64,000 bases of DNA, taken from contig NZ_NPKI01000015.1 in assembly GCF_002284565.1 (NCBI RefSeq), positions 186,001 to 250,000 of the forward strand, in the 5' to 3' direction. Both the position numbers and the translations under genes were made by a program. This DNA comes from Mesorhizobium mediterraneum. Lineage in GTDB: Bacteria > Pseudomonadota > Alphaproteobacteria > Rhizobiales > Rhizobiaceae. Position 1 is the first letter of the stretch; each line of letters starts with the position of its first letter. Under the pieces are notes generated by a model that was not told the origin of the DNA, searched no databases, and saw nothing but the letters and a program-made list of their open reading frames with translations. This document shows positions 7,671 through 18,392 of the stretch, piece after piece.

Positions 7671-9329
7671 CTACCCCACCGCCCGCGCGGCAGCCCGGCC
7701 GGCGCTGCGCCCGGAAAAAACGCAGCCCCCGAGAAACGTGCCTTCCAGCGCTGCATAGCCATGCATGCCGCCGCCGCCGAAACCGGCGGCTTCTCCGACG
7801 GCATAGAGCCCCTCGATCGGCTGGCCCTCGGCATCCAGCACGCGGCTGCCGAGATCGGTCTGCAAGCCGCCCAGCGTCTTGCGGGTCAATATGTTGAGCC
7901 TGACCGCGATCAGCGGGCCATTGGCAGGATCTAGCATCTTGTGCGGCCTGGCCGTGCGGATCAGCCGGTCGCCGAGATAGGCGCGAGCGCCGCGCAGGGC
8001 GGTGATCTGCATGTCCTTGGAGAACGGATTGTCGAGCTGCCGGTCACGGGCGCGGATTTCGCGCTCGACCTGGCGAAGCTCAAGCAGCGGCTCGCCACCG
8101 ACAAGCGCGTTCATGCGGGCGACCAGCGCCGGCAAATCAGGCTCGACGATGAAATCCTCGCCCTTCTCCATGAATGCTTTCACCGGACCGGGAACGCCTG
8201 ATGTGGCGCGGCCGAGCACCTGGCGCCAGCTCTTTCCGGTGAGATCGGGGTTCTGTTCGGAGCCCGAGAGCGCGAACTCCTTCTGAATGATTTTTTGGGT
8301 CAGGATGAACCAGGAATAGTCGAAGCCGGTGCCCATGATGTGGCTGAGCGTGCCCAGCGTGTCGAAGCCGGGATAGAGCGGCACCGGCAGGCGCTTGCCG
8401 CGGGCGTCGAGCCACAGCGATGACGGACCGGGCAGGATGCGGATGGCATGGTCGGTCCAGAGCGGCGCCCAGTTCTTGATGCCTTCGACATAGTGCCACA
8501 TGCGGTCGCGGTTGATGATGCTGCCGCCGGCCGCCTCCGTGATGGCCAGCATGCGGCCGTCGACATGGTCAGGAACACCGCTGATCAAGCGGCTGGGCGG
8601 CGTGCCCAGCCGCTGCGGCCAGTTTTTCCGGACAAGCTCGGGATTGCCGCCGATGCCGCCGGAAGCGACGATGACCGCTTGCGCCTTCAGCTCGAAATCG
8701 CCGGCGATGTCGCGCGAACTCTTGCGGCCGCGCTCGACGTCGCTCGGCGCCAACATGTCGCCGCGTACGCCGTCGACGACGCCGCCCGTCCTTGTCAGTT
8801 CATTGACGCGGTGGCGGAATCTGAAGCGTATCAGCCCGTGCTTCTCGGCCTCGCGCACGCGCTGAACGAACGGCTCGAGCACGCCGGGCCCGGTACCCCA
8901 GGTGACGTGGAAGCGGGGCACTGAATTGCCGTGGCCGACGGCGTTGCCGCCGCCGCGCTCCGCCCAGCCGACCACGGGAAAGAACTTTATGCCGCGCTGC
9001 ATGAGCCAGGAGCGCTTTTCGCCGGCGGCGAAGCCGACATAGGCTTCGGCCCATCGGCGCGGCCAGAGATCTTCCGCACGGTCGAAGGCGGCGGTGCCCA
9101 GCCAATCCTCGAGCGCCAGATCATGCGAATCGCGGATGCGCATGCGCCGCTGTTCGGGCGAACCGACGAGGAAGATGCCGCCAAGTGACCAGAACGCCTG
9201 GCCGCCGAGCGACTGTTCCGGTTCCTGGTCGACGACGATGATCTTCTTGCCAGCCTCGACCAGTTCCGCCGCGGCGACGAGGCCGGCAAGGCCGGCGCCG
9301 ACAATGATCACATCGGCATCGTCAGCCAT
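7671..9329 (-). CDS. FAD-binding dehydrogenase (FAD_binding_2 / ketosteroid-dehydrogenase-like)
   Basis: A 552-residue flavoprotein. The N-terminal dinucleotide-binding motif VIIVGAGLAGLVAAAEL is followed by an acidic second strand (VVDQEPEQSLGGQAF). The C-terminal FAD segment reads LYAVGEAAGFGGGGMHGYAALEGT, ending GCVFSGRSAG. The layout fits the fumarate-reductase / 3-ketosteroid dehydrogenase flavoprotein superfamily. The substrate is not recognisable. GGAGGAG lies a few bases before the ATG. It follows the Gfo/Idh/MocA gene by 27 bases, so the two are probably co-transcribed, which hints at a joint redox role on a sugar- or cyclitol-like compound; this is a guess. Confidence 0.8.
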   Translation of the reverse strand: MADDADVIIVGAGLAGLVAAAELVEAGKKIIVVDQEPEQSLGGQAFWSLGGIFLVGSPEQRRMRIRDSHDLALEDWLGTAAFDRAEDLWPRRWAEAYVGFAAGEKRSWLMQRGIKFFPVVGWAERGGGNAVGHGNSVPRFHVTWGTGPGVLEPFVQRVREAEKHGLIRFRFRHRVNELTRTGGVVDGVRGDMLAPSDVERGRKSSRDIAGDFELKAQAVIVASGGIGGNPELVRKNWPQRLGTPPSRLISGVPDHVDGRMLAITEAAGGSIINRDRMWHYVEGIKNWAPLWTDHAIRILPGPSSLWLDARGKRLPVPLYPGFDTLGTLSHIMGTGFDYSWFILTQKIIQKEFALSGSEQNPDLTGKSWRQVLGRATSGVPGPVKAFMEKGEDFIVEPDLPALVARMNALVGGEPLLELRQVEREIRARDRQLDNPFSKDMQITALRGARAYLGDRLIRTARPHKMLDPANGPLIAVRLNILTRKTLGGLQTDLGSRVLDAEGQPIEGLYAVGEAAGFGGGGMHGYAALEGTFLGGCVFSGRSAGRAAARAVG

Positions 9330-9356
9330 TTTCTCCTCCCCGGCTTGACGAAATTG

Positions 9357-10343
9357 TCAGACCGTCTCCCAGCCTTCCTTCTCGCCGGCGCGGAAGATGG
9401 CGTCGATGACCTTCTGGTTGAGCACGGACTCTTCCAGCGTGAAGACGCGCTCCGTGCCGCCCTGTGCTGCCCGCGCGAAGGCCTCGACCTCCAGCCGGTA
9501 CTGCTGCATGCCGGGGAAGCGGAACACTTGCGCCTCGCTGTGTTTCTGGTTGTGCAGCTCGATGCGATGATGATCGTAGATACCGGCGTTGAACGGCGAA
9601 AGCACCTCGATGAAGCCCTTCTCGCCGTGGAACACCATCACCTGCCGCGCCGCCATCTGCGTCGACAGATAGAACGACAGTTCGAAGTCGCCGAAATCGG
9701 CGCGGATCGAGGAGTAGATGTCGGTGCCGAACGTCTTGTCGCGCTCGATCGTCGCCTGGACGCGCAGCGGCTCCTTGCCCGTCGAAAAGCGCGTCGACAC
9801 CGTCGGGTAGACGCCGATGTCGGGCAGCGCGCCGCCGCCGAGGTCGAGCTGGTTGCGCATGTTCTTGGGATCGACATTGTAGTAGGAGAACGCGCCCTGG
9901 ACATGGCGCAGCCGGCCGATGGCGCCATTGGCGATCAGTTCGCGCACCTTGATCCATTGCGGGTGGTAGACGACCATGAAGGCTTCGCAGACCAGCACGT
10001 TTTTGGCATCGCGCAGCTTGATCAGCGGCGGAATGTCCCTGGCATCGAGCGCCAGCGGCTTTTCGACCAGAACATGCTTGCCGGCTTGAATGGCCTTCGC
10101 AGTCCATTCGACATGCTGCGCGGTAGGCAGCGGGATGTAGACGCCGTCGATGTCCTTGGATGCGAGCAGCTCGTCATAGGAGCCGAAGGCATGGGGCGCG
10201 CCGAAACGGTCGGCCAGGGCACGGGCTTTCGACAGGTCGCGGCTGGCGATCGCCGACAGCACGCCGTTCTCCGCCTCGACCATTGCGGGCAAAAGATGCT
10301 CACGGCCGATCTTGGCCGTCGACAAAACACCCCATCGGAACAT
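9357..10343 (-). CDS. Gfo/Idh/MocA family oxidoreductase
   Basis: A 328-residue NAD(P)-dependent dehydrogenase. The N-terminal Rossmann region begins [20 protein letters not shown], and the family signature EKPLALDA (about residues 94-101) contains the conserved Lys. The C-terminal alpha/beta domain carries [12 protein letters not shown] and a late acidic helix. Members oxidise or reduce sugars, inositols and related cyclic alcohols, or trans-dihydrodiols; the second half reads like the dihydrodiol/xylose dehydrogenase branch. GGGAG precedes the ATG. It is the first gene of a two-gene unit with the FAD dehydrogenase. Confidence 0.85.
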   Translation of the reverse strand: MFRWGVLSTAKIGREHLLPAMVEAENGVLSAIASRDLSKARALADRFGAPHAFGSYDELLASKDIDGVYIPLPTAQHVEWTAKAIQAGKHVLVEKPLALDARDIPPLIKLRDAKNVLVCEAFMVVYHPQWIKVRELIANGAIGRLRHVQGAFSYYNVDPKNMRNQLDLGGGALPDIGVYPTVSTRFSTGKEPLRVQATIERDKTFGTDIYSSIRADFGDFELSFYLSTQMAARQVMVFHGEKGFIEVLSPFNAGIYDHHRIELHNQKHSEAQVFRFPGMQQYRLEVEAFARAAQGGTERVFTLEESVLNQKVIDAIFRAGEKEGWETV

Positions 10344-10430
10344 CAGGCTTCTCCCTCTCGATTGCAGGACTGGAGGTTTGCCCTAATTCAGGAGAAAAGC
10401 CAATCAGACACTGGCTCGTCGATCCGCACT

Positions 10431-10590
10431 TTCGTCATCCTCGGGCTTGACCCGAGGATCCATGCCGCGACATCGCCGAGGAATGCGACGAAACAGAATT
10501 CTGAACCGTTGCAACGCTTTGATGTCCCGGCATGGATCCTGGGGTCTGCGCCGCGTCGCTTCGCTCCTTGCTCCGCCCCAGGATGACGAA
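10431..10590. repeat. Palindromic intergenic element, type B
   Basis: An interrupted inverted repeat. The outer arms are TTCGTCATCCTCGGG and CCCCAGGATGACGAA (one internal mismatch), and an inner pair is GATCCATGCCG with CGGCATGGATC. CTCGGGCTTGACCCGAG inside the left half is itself a hairpin. It occupies most of the gap between the divergently placed oxidoreductase start and the YceI gene end. Elements of this sequence type are common in rhizobial genomes; no coding function is seen. Confidence 0.8.
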
Positions 10591-10624
10591 GTGAGAGGTG
10601 TCTCTGCCAATCGCGAAAGTGAAG

Positions 10625-11200
10625 CTAGCTCCGCTTGCCGGTCAGTGTCATGTCGAAGTGGACGACGTTCGAATAGATCGGCGTGCCGACGTCCATGCCG
10701 TAGCGCGACCGCAGCACCTTGCCGGTGACATGGAATTTTATCGTGCCCGCCTTGAGGCCGCTAAGCTCGGCAGTGAACTTTTCCGGAAAAGTCTTGCCGC
10801 GCGCCGTCAGCCGGCCGGTGACAAGAGCTGACGTCTCGCCGGTGCGTTTCACGCTGGTCGAGCGGAACTGGATTTCCGGGTTGTTGGCGGCGTCGAACAC
10901 CGCGTCGGAGCGAAGGAAGGCGTCGATGCGGCTCTGGCCGGTGCCGACGCTTTCGGGAAAGATGGTGATATTGACACGCGAGCGCCCGACATCGCTGTTG
11001 TCGATGCGGATGCTGCCCTTGAAACGGGCAAAGGCGCCGTCGAATCCGCCGCCACCGAGCTTGCCGATCGAGAAGCGAATGCTCGAACCGGCCGGGCTGA
11101 TCGTGTAGCTGCCGGCGGCATCACCAAGGGTGACCGCCGCGAAAACAGGCATGGCAAGACAAGTGGCGACCGCCGCAAATCCGAGGATGCGCGCATACAT
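10625..11200 (-). CDS. YceI family periplasmic protein
   Basis: A 191-residue secreted protein. The ATG at 11200 is chosen because AAAGGA lies eight bases upstream and because it places a clean signal peptide (MYARILGFAAVATCLAMPVFA) at the N terminus; an upstream TTG would add 15 charged residues. The mature part has the YceI lipocalin-like pattern: GSYTISPAGSSIRFSIGK, then SVGTGQSRIDAFLRSDAVFD and a C-terminal FHVTGKVLRSRYGMD. YceI proteins bind polyisoprenoids or amphiphiles in the periplasm. The cytochrome b561 gene lies 70 bases upstream on the same strand, a frequent pairing suggesting a shared redox or quinone-linked role. Confidence 0.88.
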   Translation of the reverse strand: MYARILGFAAVATCLAMPVFAAVTLGDAAGSYTISPAGSSIRFSIGKLGGGGFDGAFARFKGSIRIDNSDVGRSRVNITIFPESVGTGQSRIDAFLRSDAVFDAANNPEIQFRSTSVKRTGETSALVTGRLTARGKTFPEKFTAELSGLKAGTIKFHVTGKVLRSRYGMDVGTPIYSNVVHFDMTLTGKRS

Positions 11201-11270
11201 GGATTTGATCCTTTTCTTGCAGGCAACGCGTTCTCCGCGCCTCACCCCGTGAACGAATGAACCGCTAGCT

Positions 11271-11849
11271 CTATTCCGCCTCGTGATTTGACGAAGGCCG
11301 GACCATGCGCGTCAGCACCGCGTCCTTCAGCCAGAAATGATGGCGCAGCGCCGCGGCGATATGCAGGGCGACAAGTCCGATGCCAGCATAAGCGAGATAC
11401 CAATGCGTTGAGATCCAGAAGCTTTCCGCCGTGTCCGATTCCACGAGTGGCAGGTCCGGCATGACGAACAGGTTGAACGGCACGCTCGGTATCTCCAGCA
11501 TCGACACTGATACCAGCGCCCAGCCGGACAGAGGCAGCGCAAGCTGAAACGCGTAGAGCGCGAAATGAACGAGCGCCGCCGCCCGGCGCTCGAAGCGTCC
11601 GACTGAGCGTGGCAGCGCCGGCGCCGCATTGCCGAGCCGCCAGGCAATGCGCAGGATCACCAAGCCGAGCAGCAAGAAACCGAAAGATTTGTGCAGCTGG
11701 ATCAGCTCGAAGGCGGTGCGCTGGCTGGACACCCGCATCATGACGAAGCCGAGCACGAACTGGCCGATGAAGATCGCGGCGATCAGCCAATGGAGGACGA
11801 TCGCCGCCCAGCCATAGCGGGTGGTGTCGTTTGTGATCAATGCCGGCAT
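11271..11849 (-). CDS. Cytochrome b561 family membrane protein
   Basis: A 192-residue four-helix membrane cytochrome of the bacterial b561 (CybB) type. Likely haem histidines are in the first helix (VLHWLIAA), second (IQLHKSFGF) and last helix (VALHIAAALRHH), with another in THWYLAYAG. The start MPALITNDTTRYGW is chosen; the upstream extension is translated from a palindromic element and is rejected. Such proteins pass electrons between the quinol pool and periplasmic acceptors. It probably forms an operon with the YceI gene. Confidence 0.88.
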   Translation of the reverse strand: MPALITNDTTRYGWAAIVLHWLIAAIFIGQFVLGFVMMRVSSQRTAFELIQLHKSFGFLLLGLVILRIAWRLGNAAPALPRSVGRFERRAAALVHFALYAFQLALPLSGWALVSVSMLEIPSVPFNLFVMPDLPLVESDTAESFWISTHWYLAYAGIGLVALHIAAALRHHFWLKDAVLTRMVRPSSNHEAE

Positions 11850-11890
11850 GGTCGGTGAACGATTGCCGGACCGGCTTTCTTCCCGCCGCT

Positions 11891-12042
11891 TACCCCCACC
11901 CCTAACCCCTCCCCACAAGGGGGAGAGGGACGCTGCCGCGCGCCTTCTATTTATCGCTGGTGCCGAGACATCCGCTATTTGCCGTGGTCAGCGCCTACGA
12001 GAGTCCCCCTCCCCCTTGTGGGGAGGGGTTAGGGTGGGGGTA
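11891..12042. repeat. Palindromic intergenic element, type C
   Basis: Inverted arms of about 38 bases: the left begins TACCCCCACCCCTAACCC and contains CCTCCCCACAAGGGGGAG; the right is its near-perfect complement ending AGGGTGGGGGTA. The roughly 75-base centre shows nothing recognisable. It lies between the starts and ends of the minus-strand b561 and LysR genes and may work as a transcription end or RNA-stabilising hairpin. Confidence 0.8.
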
Positions 12043-12068
12043 CTTCCACATGCCTGCCTGGGCAGCTC

Positions 12069-12959
12069 TTATCCGCTCATCTTGAAGAAATCGACAAACG
12101 CCCTGAGTGCCGGCCGCATCTGGCGGCGGCTCGGGTAGTAGACGAAGAAACCGTCGAAGGGTTGGCACCAATCCTCCAGCACGCGAATGAGCCTGCCATC
12201 GGCAATCGCCTCGCGCACATAGTCCTCGAACAGAAAGGCAAGCCCGGCGCCATCGACCGCCGCATTGGCGATCAGATGATCCTCGTCGAGGATCAGTGGC
12301 CCTTGCACGGCGAGCTCGATTTCCTCGCCGCCCTTCTCGAATTCCCAGCGGTAGAGGATGCCGCTGGAGAAACGAAACCGGAGGCAGCGGTGGCCGGCGA
12401 GATCATTGGGATGCCGTGGCTCTGGCATGGTTCGGAAATAGGACGGCGCGCCAACCACGGCGCCGCGAATGTCGGGGCCGATGCGCACGGCGATCATGTC
12501 GCGCTGCAGGCTTTCGCCGAGCCGGACACCAGCGTCGAAGCCGCCTTCGACGACGTCGGTGAAGCGATCCTCGATGACGATCTCCAGCACGATGTCCGGA
12601 TAGGCCGCGGCAAAGGCGCCGAGCCGTGGCGTCAGCGCCAGATGGGCCGCGGTGCGCGGCACGGTGAGCCTGAGATTGCCGGCCGGCCGGTCGCGCGCCT
12701 CGACCGCCGATTCCAGTGCAAGGTCGATCTCCGACAGCGCAGGGCGCAGACGCTCCAGCAATTGCGCGCCCTCCTCCGTCGGGGCGACGCTGCGCGTGCT
12801 GCGCGCCAGCAGGCGAACGCCGAGCCGCGCTTCCAGACTGGAGATCGCGTGGCTGACCGCCGAAGGCGCGACGGCGAGCTCCCTGGCCGCACCGCGAAAG
12901 CTGCCGCATTGGGCGACGGTTGCCAACACGGCGAGTTGGGAAAGATAGGTTCGGTTCAT
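12069..12959 (-). CDS. LysR family transcriptional regulator
   Basis: A 296-residue LysR regulator. The N-terminal winged helix-turn-helix reads LATVAQCGSFRGAARELAVAPSA, then SHAISSLEARLGVRLLARSTR, followed by an effector domain with the usual LRLTVPRTAAHLALTPRL start. The ATG at 12959 fits the family N terminus. A longer frame reaching back into the divergent gene is rejected. It is transcribed away from the aldo/keto reductase gene with 96 bases between starts, the typical LysR target arrangement, so it probably controls that gene. The inducer is unknown. Confidence 0.9.
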   Translation of the reverse strand: MNRTYLSQLAVLATVAQCGSFRGAARELAVAPSAVSHAISSLEARLGVRLLARSTRSVAPTEEGAQLLERLRPALSEIDLALESAVEARDRPAGNLRLTVPRTAAHLALTPRLGAFAAAYPDIVLEIVIEDRFTDVVEGGFDAGVRLGESLQRDMIAVRIGPDIRGAVVGAPSYFRTMPEPRHPNDLAGHRCLRFRFSSGILYRWEFEKGGEEIELAVQGPLILDEDHLIANAAVDGAGLAFLFEDYVREAIADGRLIRVLEDWCQPFDGFFVYYPSRRQMRPALRAFVDFFKMSG

Positions 12960-13055
12960 TGATCTATTCTTTAGAACAACCCGTGCGAATGAGAGCCGAT
13001 TATCGAACGCGATGCAAGACGCTATTTCCGTCGCATCACAACAAGGAGACGCGTG
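12960..13055. promoter_or_regulatory. Divergent LysR / aldo-keto reductase control region
   Basis: The 96-base spacer between two divergent starts must hold both promoters and, by family precedent, the LysR binding site. I could not pick out a convincing T-N11-A palindrome by eye. AAGGAG eight bases before the ATG at 13056 is a clear ribosome binding site. Confidence 0.5.
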
Positions 13056-14051
<996 letters not shown>

Positions 14052-14131
14052 ACATCGACGTCAGAGACAACCGAGAGGGGCGCTGCGGCGTCCCTTTTTT
14101 CGAATACGGCGGTGCAGAAGATTGCGAGACG

Positions 14132-14310
14132 TTGGCGGGACAGCGCCCCCCTCTGTCCTGCCGGACATCTCCCCCACTTGGGGGGAGATTGGCAGCTTCG
14201 CCGTCCCGCTCAGCTTCCTGCGTTGGTAGTCGGCGAAAGCGGAGGAGATCCGATCTCCCCCCTTGTGGGGGAGATGTCCGGCAGGACAGAGGGGGGCGCT
14301 GTCCCGCCAA
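14132..14310. repeat. Palindromic intergenic element, type A (copy 2)
   Basis: Inverted arms of about 42 bases with no mismatch seen: the left runs TTGGCGGGACAGCGCCCCCC and the right ends GGCGCTGTCCCGCCAA. The inner tips are self-complementary (CTCCCCCACTTGGGGGGAG). The plan and core (CTCTGCCC or CTCTGTCC, then GGGCATCTCCCC or GGACATCTCCCC) match the element at 6530-6691. The surrounding 321-base gap, between the convergent aldo/keto reductase and pheT genes, holds nothing else I can recognise. Confidence 0.88.
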
Positions 14311-14372
14311 TGTCTGCGGAGAATACTAGGCTCATCACGGCACAACAGTGATCGCCAGGTTCCCGCAAGCCG

Positions 14373-16781
14373 TCACGCTCTGAGCACGCCACCGGTCTGC
14401 TTGTGCACATTCTCGACGATGCGCTTGGCCAGCGCCTCGAAATCCTCGTCGGTCAGCGTCTTCTCCACCGGCTGGATCGACACCTCGATGGCGATCGATT
14501 TCTTGGCAGCACCCAGCGACGCCCCTTCGAACACGTCGAAGACCGAGACATTGGTGATCAGCTTCTTGTCGGCGGCAAGGGCGGCGCGGGTCAGCGTGGC
14601 GGCTTGGACCGCTTTGTCGACGACAAAGGCGAAATCGCGCTTGACCGCCTGGAAGGCGGACAGTTCCAGCTTCGGCTTTGTCCGCGTCGGCTTAGCCTTC
14701 GGCTCGGGCACGGCGTCGACGAAAACCTCGAAGCCGCAAAGCGGGCCGGAGACATCCAGCCCCTCCAGCGTCTTCGGATGGAATTCGCCGAATGTCCCCA
14801 AAATGACTTTAGGCCCGAGCCTGATCGTGCCGGAACGGCCGGGATGATACCAGGCCGGCCCGCCGGCCTCGATCTGCAGCCGCTCGACCGGCGCGCCGCA
14901 GGCTTCGAGCGCGGCGATCGCGTCGGCCTTGGCGTCGAACACACCGACCGGACCCGAATTGCCGGCCCAATTGCGGCCGGAGCCGTCGAGCTTGGCCGTG
15001 CCGCGCCGCACACCGGCAGCGACGCGTCGCTGCTGGTCGGCGCCGTCCCCTTCATAGGTGCCCGACACTTCGAACAGCGCGACATCGCCGATGCCCTTGT
15101 CGGCATTGCGCTGGGCGGCGGCGATCAGGCCCGGCAGCAGCGACGGCCGCATGTCCGACATGTCGGCGGCGATCGGATTGGCGAGCTTCAGCGCGGTCTG
15201 GCCGCCACCGAACAGTTCGGCATGTTTTGCCGGAATGAACGACCAGGTGACGGCCTCCATCATGCCGCGCACCGCCAGCGCCCGCTTGGCCGCCCGGGTG
15301 CGGATCTGCAGCACGGTCAGGATCTTGGCGTTGACGGCATCATGGGCGCCGAGCGGCTGCGGCGCGATATTGTCGACGCCATGGATGCGCATGACCTCTT
15401 CGACCAGGTCGGCCTTGCCGTCGACATCCGGCCGCCAGGACGGGACCGCCACATTGACGACATCGCCCGCGCCTTCCGGCTTGAAGCCGAGGCGGTTCAG
15501 GATGCCGAGGCTCTCGTCCCTCGGCACCTCGATGCCGGTCAGCCGCTTCACTTCCGACAGCGGGAAGGAAACGATCTTCTCGACATGGCCGGCATAGCCG
15601 ACGACTTCGGTTTCGGTCGGCGTGCCGCCCAAGAAATCCAGCACCAGTCTGGTCGCCAGCTCCACGCCGGGCACCATGAATTCAGGGTCGACGCCGCGCT
15701 CGAAGCGGTAGCGCGCGTCGCTGATGATGCCGAGCGTCCTGCCGGTGCGGGCGGTGGTGATCGGGTCCCAAAGTGCCGATTCGATCAGCACGTCAGTGGT
15801 GTTCTCGTCGCAGCCGGAATGCTCGCCGCCCATTATGCCGGCGATCGACTCGACGCCGTCCTGGTCTGCTATCACGCACATATCAGGCGTCAGCGTGTAT
15901 TCGCGGCCGTCGAGCGCCAGCACCTTTTCGCCGTCGCGCGCTCGGCGCACGACCAGGTTGCCGGCGACCTTGTTCGCGTCGAACACATGCAAGGGCCGGC
16001 CGCGGTCGAAGGTGACATAATTGGTGATGTCGACCAGCGCGCTGATCGGCCGCAGACCAATGGCGATCAGCCTTTGCTGCAGCCATTTCGGCGACGGGCC
16101 GTTCTTCACGCCGCGCACCAGGCGCAGCGCAAAACCGGGGCACAGCTCCGGCGCTTCGATCGTCACCTTGACCGGCGTCTCGCCCTTGCCGGGGATCGCC
16201 TCGACCGGCGCGCTCTTAAGTTGGCCGAGCCCGCTCGCCGCCAGATCGCGGGCGATGCCATAGACGCTGGTCGCATCCGGCCGGTTCGGCGTCAAATTGA
16301 TCTCGATCAGCGGATCGTCGAGATGGGCATAGGCGGCGAAGCTGGTGCCGACCGGCGCATCTTCGGGCAGGTCGATGATGCCGCCATGCTCGTCAGAAAG
16401 CTCGAGCTCGCGCTCGGAGCACATCATGCCGTGGCTTTCGACGCCACGGATCTTGCCGACCGTCAGCGTCACGTCGATGCCGGGAACATAGGTGCCAGGC
16501 GCTGCAAAGGCGCCGATCAGGCCCGCGCGGGCGTTCGGCGCTCCACAGACAACCTGCACCGGCGGCCTGCCGTCGCCGGTGTCGACGGTCAGCACGCGCA
16601 GCCGGTCGGCGTCGGGATGCTGCACCGCCGTCAGCACCTTGGCGATGACGAAGGGTTTCAGGCTCGCCTTGTCGTCGACATGCTCGACTTCGAGGCCGAT
16701 CGAGGTCAGCCGCTCGACGATTTCGGCCAGCGAGGCGTCGGTCTCGAGGTGGTCCTTGAGCCAGGAGAGAGTGAATTTCAT
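14373..16781 (-). CDS. pheT: Phenylalanine-tRNA ligase beta subunit
   Basis: An 802-residue PheT. Visible in order are the N-terminal [21 protein letters not shown], the tRNA-binding EMAP-like domain (about 40-150, with [11 protein letters not shown]), the B3/B4 editing region, the B5 domain and the catalytic-like core, and a C-terminal ferredoxin-fold anticodon-binding domain ([12 protein letters not shown], then [12 protein letters not shown]). It forms the alpha2-beta2 synthetase with PheS. Unusually, its ATG overlaps the stop of a GFA-type gene rather than following pheS directly, so its translation is probably coupled to that gene. Confidence 0.97.
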   Translation of the reverse strand: MKFTLSWLKDHLETDASLAEIVERLTSIGLEVEHVDDKASLKPFVIAKVLTAVQHPDADRLRVLTVDTGDGRPPVQVVCGAPNARAGLIGAFAAPGTYVPGIDVTLTVGKIRGVESHGMMCSERELELSDEHGGIIDLPEDAPVGTSFAAYAHLDDPLIEINLTPNRPDATSVYGIARDLAASGLGQLKSAPVEAIPGKGETPVKVTIEAPELCPGFALRLVRGVKNGPSPKWLQQRLIAIGLRPISALVDITNYVTFDRGRPLHVFDANKVAGNLVVRRARDGEKVLALDGREYTLTPDMCVIADQDGVESIAGIMGGEHSGCDENTTDVLIESALWDPITTARTGRTLGIISDARYRFERGVDPEFMVPGVELATRLVLDFLGGTPTETEVVGYAGHVEKIVSFPLSEVKRLTGIEVPRDESLGILNRLGFKPEGAGDVVNVAVPSWRPDVDGKADLVEEVMRIHGVDNIAPQPLGAHDAVNAKILTVLQIRTRAAKRALAVRGMMEAVTWSFIPAKHAELFGGGQTALKLANPIAADMSDMRPSLLPGLIAAAQRNADKGIGDVALFEVSGTYEGDGADQQRRVAAGVRRGTAKLDGSGRNWAGNSGPVGVFDAKADAIAALEACGAPVERLQIEAGGPAWYHPGRSGTIRLGPKVILGTFGEFHPKTLEGLDVSGPLCGFEVFVDAVPEPKAKPTRTKPKLELSAFQAVKRDFAFVVDKAVQAATLTRAALAADKKLITNVSVFDVFEGASLGAAKKSIAIEVSIQPVEKTLTDEDFEALAKRIVENVHKQTGGVLRA

Positions 16782-17215
16782 GACTGTGTTCCGTCTGGTC
16801 TTTGCCCGTCAGGCCTGGGCACGCTGGTCTTCAGATGGCGCGGCAAGTCGTCCGGCATGTGCACGAAGGGAAGCTGCTCGCGTACATGGGCGTGGTGCAT
16901 CGGCTTGAAATAGGCCGGCATGTCCATGGCGCCGAGCATAAAATAGATGTGGTCGGCCAGCCGCTCGTCGACATAGGCGATCGGCGAGCCGCAGACACCG
17001 CAAAAGGAGCGCGTCACCGACCCGTTCTCGAACATCTTCAGCGCCTTGCCCGTAAAGGCGACCTGCTCAGTCAGGAACCCGACGAAGGCCGACACCGGCG
17101 CGCCACTGGCCCGCCGGCAATCGCCGCAATGGCAATAGCTGACATGGTGCGGTTCGGCCGAAGCCTCGAACCGCACGGCGCCGCAGCGGCAGCCGCCGGT
17201 GTGGGCCGCTGTCAT
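16778..17215 (-). CDS. GFA/CENP-V family zinc protein
   Basis: A 145-residue protein with the glutathione-dependent formaldehyde-activating (GFA) fold. All seven family cysteines are present: Cys9 and Cys11 ([10 protein letters not shown]), Cys28, Cys30 and Cys33 ([12 protein letters not shown]), Cys72 and Cys75 (FCGVCGSPI), giving one structural and one potentially catalytic zinc site. Members have been linked to glutathione-formaldehyde adducts, but most have no proven activity. The ATG overlaps the pheS stop and the stop overlaps the pheT start (ATGA at both ends), so it is embedded and coupled within the pheST operon. A longer upstream frame inside pheS is rejected. Confidence 0.88.
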   Translation of the reverse strand: MTAAHTGGCRCGAVRFEASAEPHHVSYCHCGDCRRASGAPVSAFVGFLTEQVAFTGKALKMFENGSVTRSFCGVCGSPIAYVDERLADHIYFMLGAMDMPAYFKPMHHAHVREQLPFVHMPDDLPRHLKTSVPRPDGQRPDGTQS

Positions 17216-18297
17216 GCGCTCAAGCCTGCGAATAGCGTCGGCATGTCGAGCGGCCGGAAGCCGTAATGCGACAGCCAGCGCACATCGGCGTCGAAGAAGG
17301 CGCGCAGGTCCGGCATGCCGTATTTCAGCATGGCGATGCGGTCGATGCCCATGCCCCAGGCAAAGCCCTGATACTCGTCGGGATCGAGCCCGCCATATCT
17401 CAGCACATTGGGGTGAACCATGCCGCAACCGAGGATCTCCATCCAGTCGGAGCCTTCACCGAAGCGCACCTCGCCCGGCCGCGAACGGTCGCACTGGATG
17501 TCGACCTCCATGCTGGGTTCGGTGAACGGGAAGAAGGACGGCCGGAAGCGCATCTTGACCTGTGGCACCTCGAAGAAGGCCTTACAGAACTCCTCCAGCA
17601 CCCATTTCATGTTGGCGACATTGGCTGTCTTGTCGATCACCAGACCCTCGACCTGATGGAACATCGGCGAGTGGGTGGCATCGGAATCCTGCCGGTAGGT
17701 TTTTCCGGGAATGACGATGCGGATCGGCGGCTTCTGCGCCTCCATGGTGCGGATCTGCACCGGCGAGGTGTGGGTGCGCAACAGCTTGCGCTCGCCCTTC
17801 TCGTCCGACTGGAAGAAGAAGGTGTCGTGCATCTCGCGCGCCGGATGGCCTTCCGGGAAATTCAGCGCGGTGAAATTGTAATAATCGGTCTCGATATCGG
17901 GACCTTCTGCGATGGCAAAGCCGAGATCGCCGAAGATCGCGGCGATCTCGTCGCTGACCTGGCTGATCGGATGGATACGACCGCGCTCGGCCGGCGATTG
18001 CCGCACCGGTAGCGTCACATCGACCTTTTCCGCCGCGAGCCTGGCTGCGATCGCCACGTCCTTCAGCTCGGCGCGGCGCGCTGTAAGCGCCTCGGTGACG
18101 CGGTTCTTGAGGCCGTTGATAGCCGGGCCTTTTATCTGGCGCTCTTCTGCGCTCATCGAGCCGAGCGTCTTCAGCATTTCTGAGACCGAGCCCTTCTTGC
18201 CGAGCGCTGAAACACGCACGGCTTCGATCGCCTGCTCGTCGGCGGCCGACGCAATGTCGGTCATCAGGGAATTTTCGAGAGTTTCCATGTCACTCAT
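17212..18297 (-). CDS. pheS: Phenylalanine-tRNA ligase alpha subunit
   Basis: A 361-residue PheS. The N-terminal coiled-coil region (to about residue 90) leads into the class II catalytic core. Motif 2 is seen as [14 protein letters not shown] and the Phe-binding segment as [14 protein letters not shown]; motif 3 reads [18 protein letters not shown] near the C terminus. It charges tRNA-Phe together with PheT. The gene lies 95 bases after rplT across a hairpin terminator. Its stop overlaps the GFA gene start. A second ATG three codons in is possible. Confidence 0.97.
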   Translation of the reverse strand: MSDMETLENSLMTDIASAADEQAIEAVRVSALGKKGSVSEMLKTLGSMSAEERQIKGPAINGLKNRVTEALTARRAELKDVAIAARLAAEKVDVTLPVRQSPAERGRIHPISQVSDEIAAIFGDLGFAIAEGPDIETDYYNFTALNFPEGHPAREMHDTFFFQSDEKGERKLLRTHTSPVQIRTMEAQKPPIRIVIPGKTYRQDSDATHSPMFHQVEGLVIDKTANVANMKWVLEEFCKAFFEVPQVKMRFRPSFFPFTEPSMEVDIQCDRSRPGEVRFGEGSDWMEILGCGMVHPNVLRYGGLDPDEYQGFAWGMGIDRIAMLKYGMPDLRAFFDADVRWLSHYGFRPLDMPTLFAGLSA

Positions 18298-18320
18298 GTT
18301 TCAGACTCGATTGGAAGCAA

Positions 18321-18353
18321 AGAAAACCCGCGCCAGCCGTGCCAGCGCGGGTT
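18321..18353 (-). terminator. Intrinsic terminator after rplT
   Basis: On the minus strand AACCCGCGC pairs with GCGCGGGTT across an 11-base loop and is followed by TTCTTTG. It sits just after rplT and before pheS, so it could terminate or attenuate the ribosomal protein transcript before pheS. Confidence 0.65.
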
Positions 18354-18392
18354 CCCCAAAATCAGAATTGCGAATGCTTGGGAAGCGCTGGC

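Noticed and set aside
14403..16913. An 836-codon plus-strand open frame opposite pheT
   Set aside because: It mirrors pheT codons in a high-GC genome, has no recognisable domain and a skewed Arg/Gly/Gln/Asp composition. PheT on the other strand is certain.
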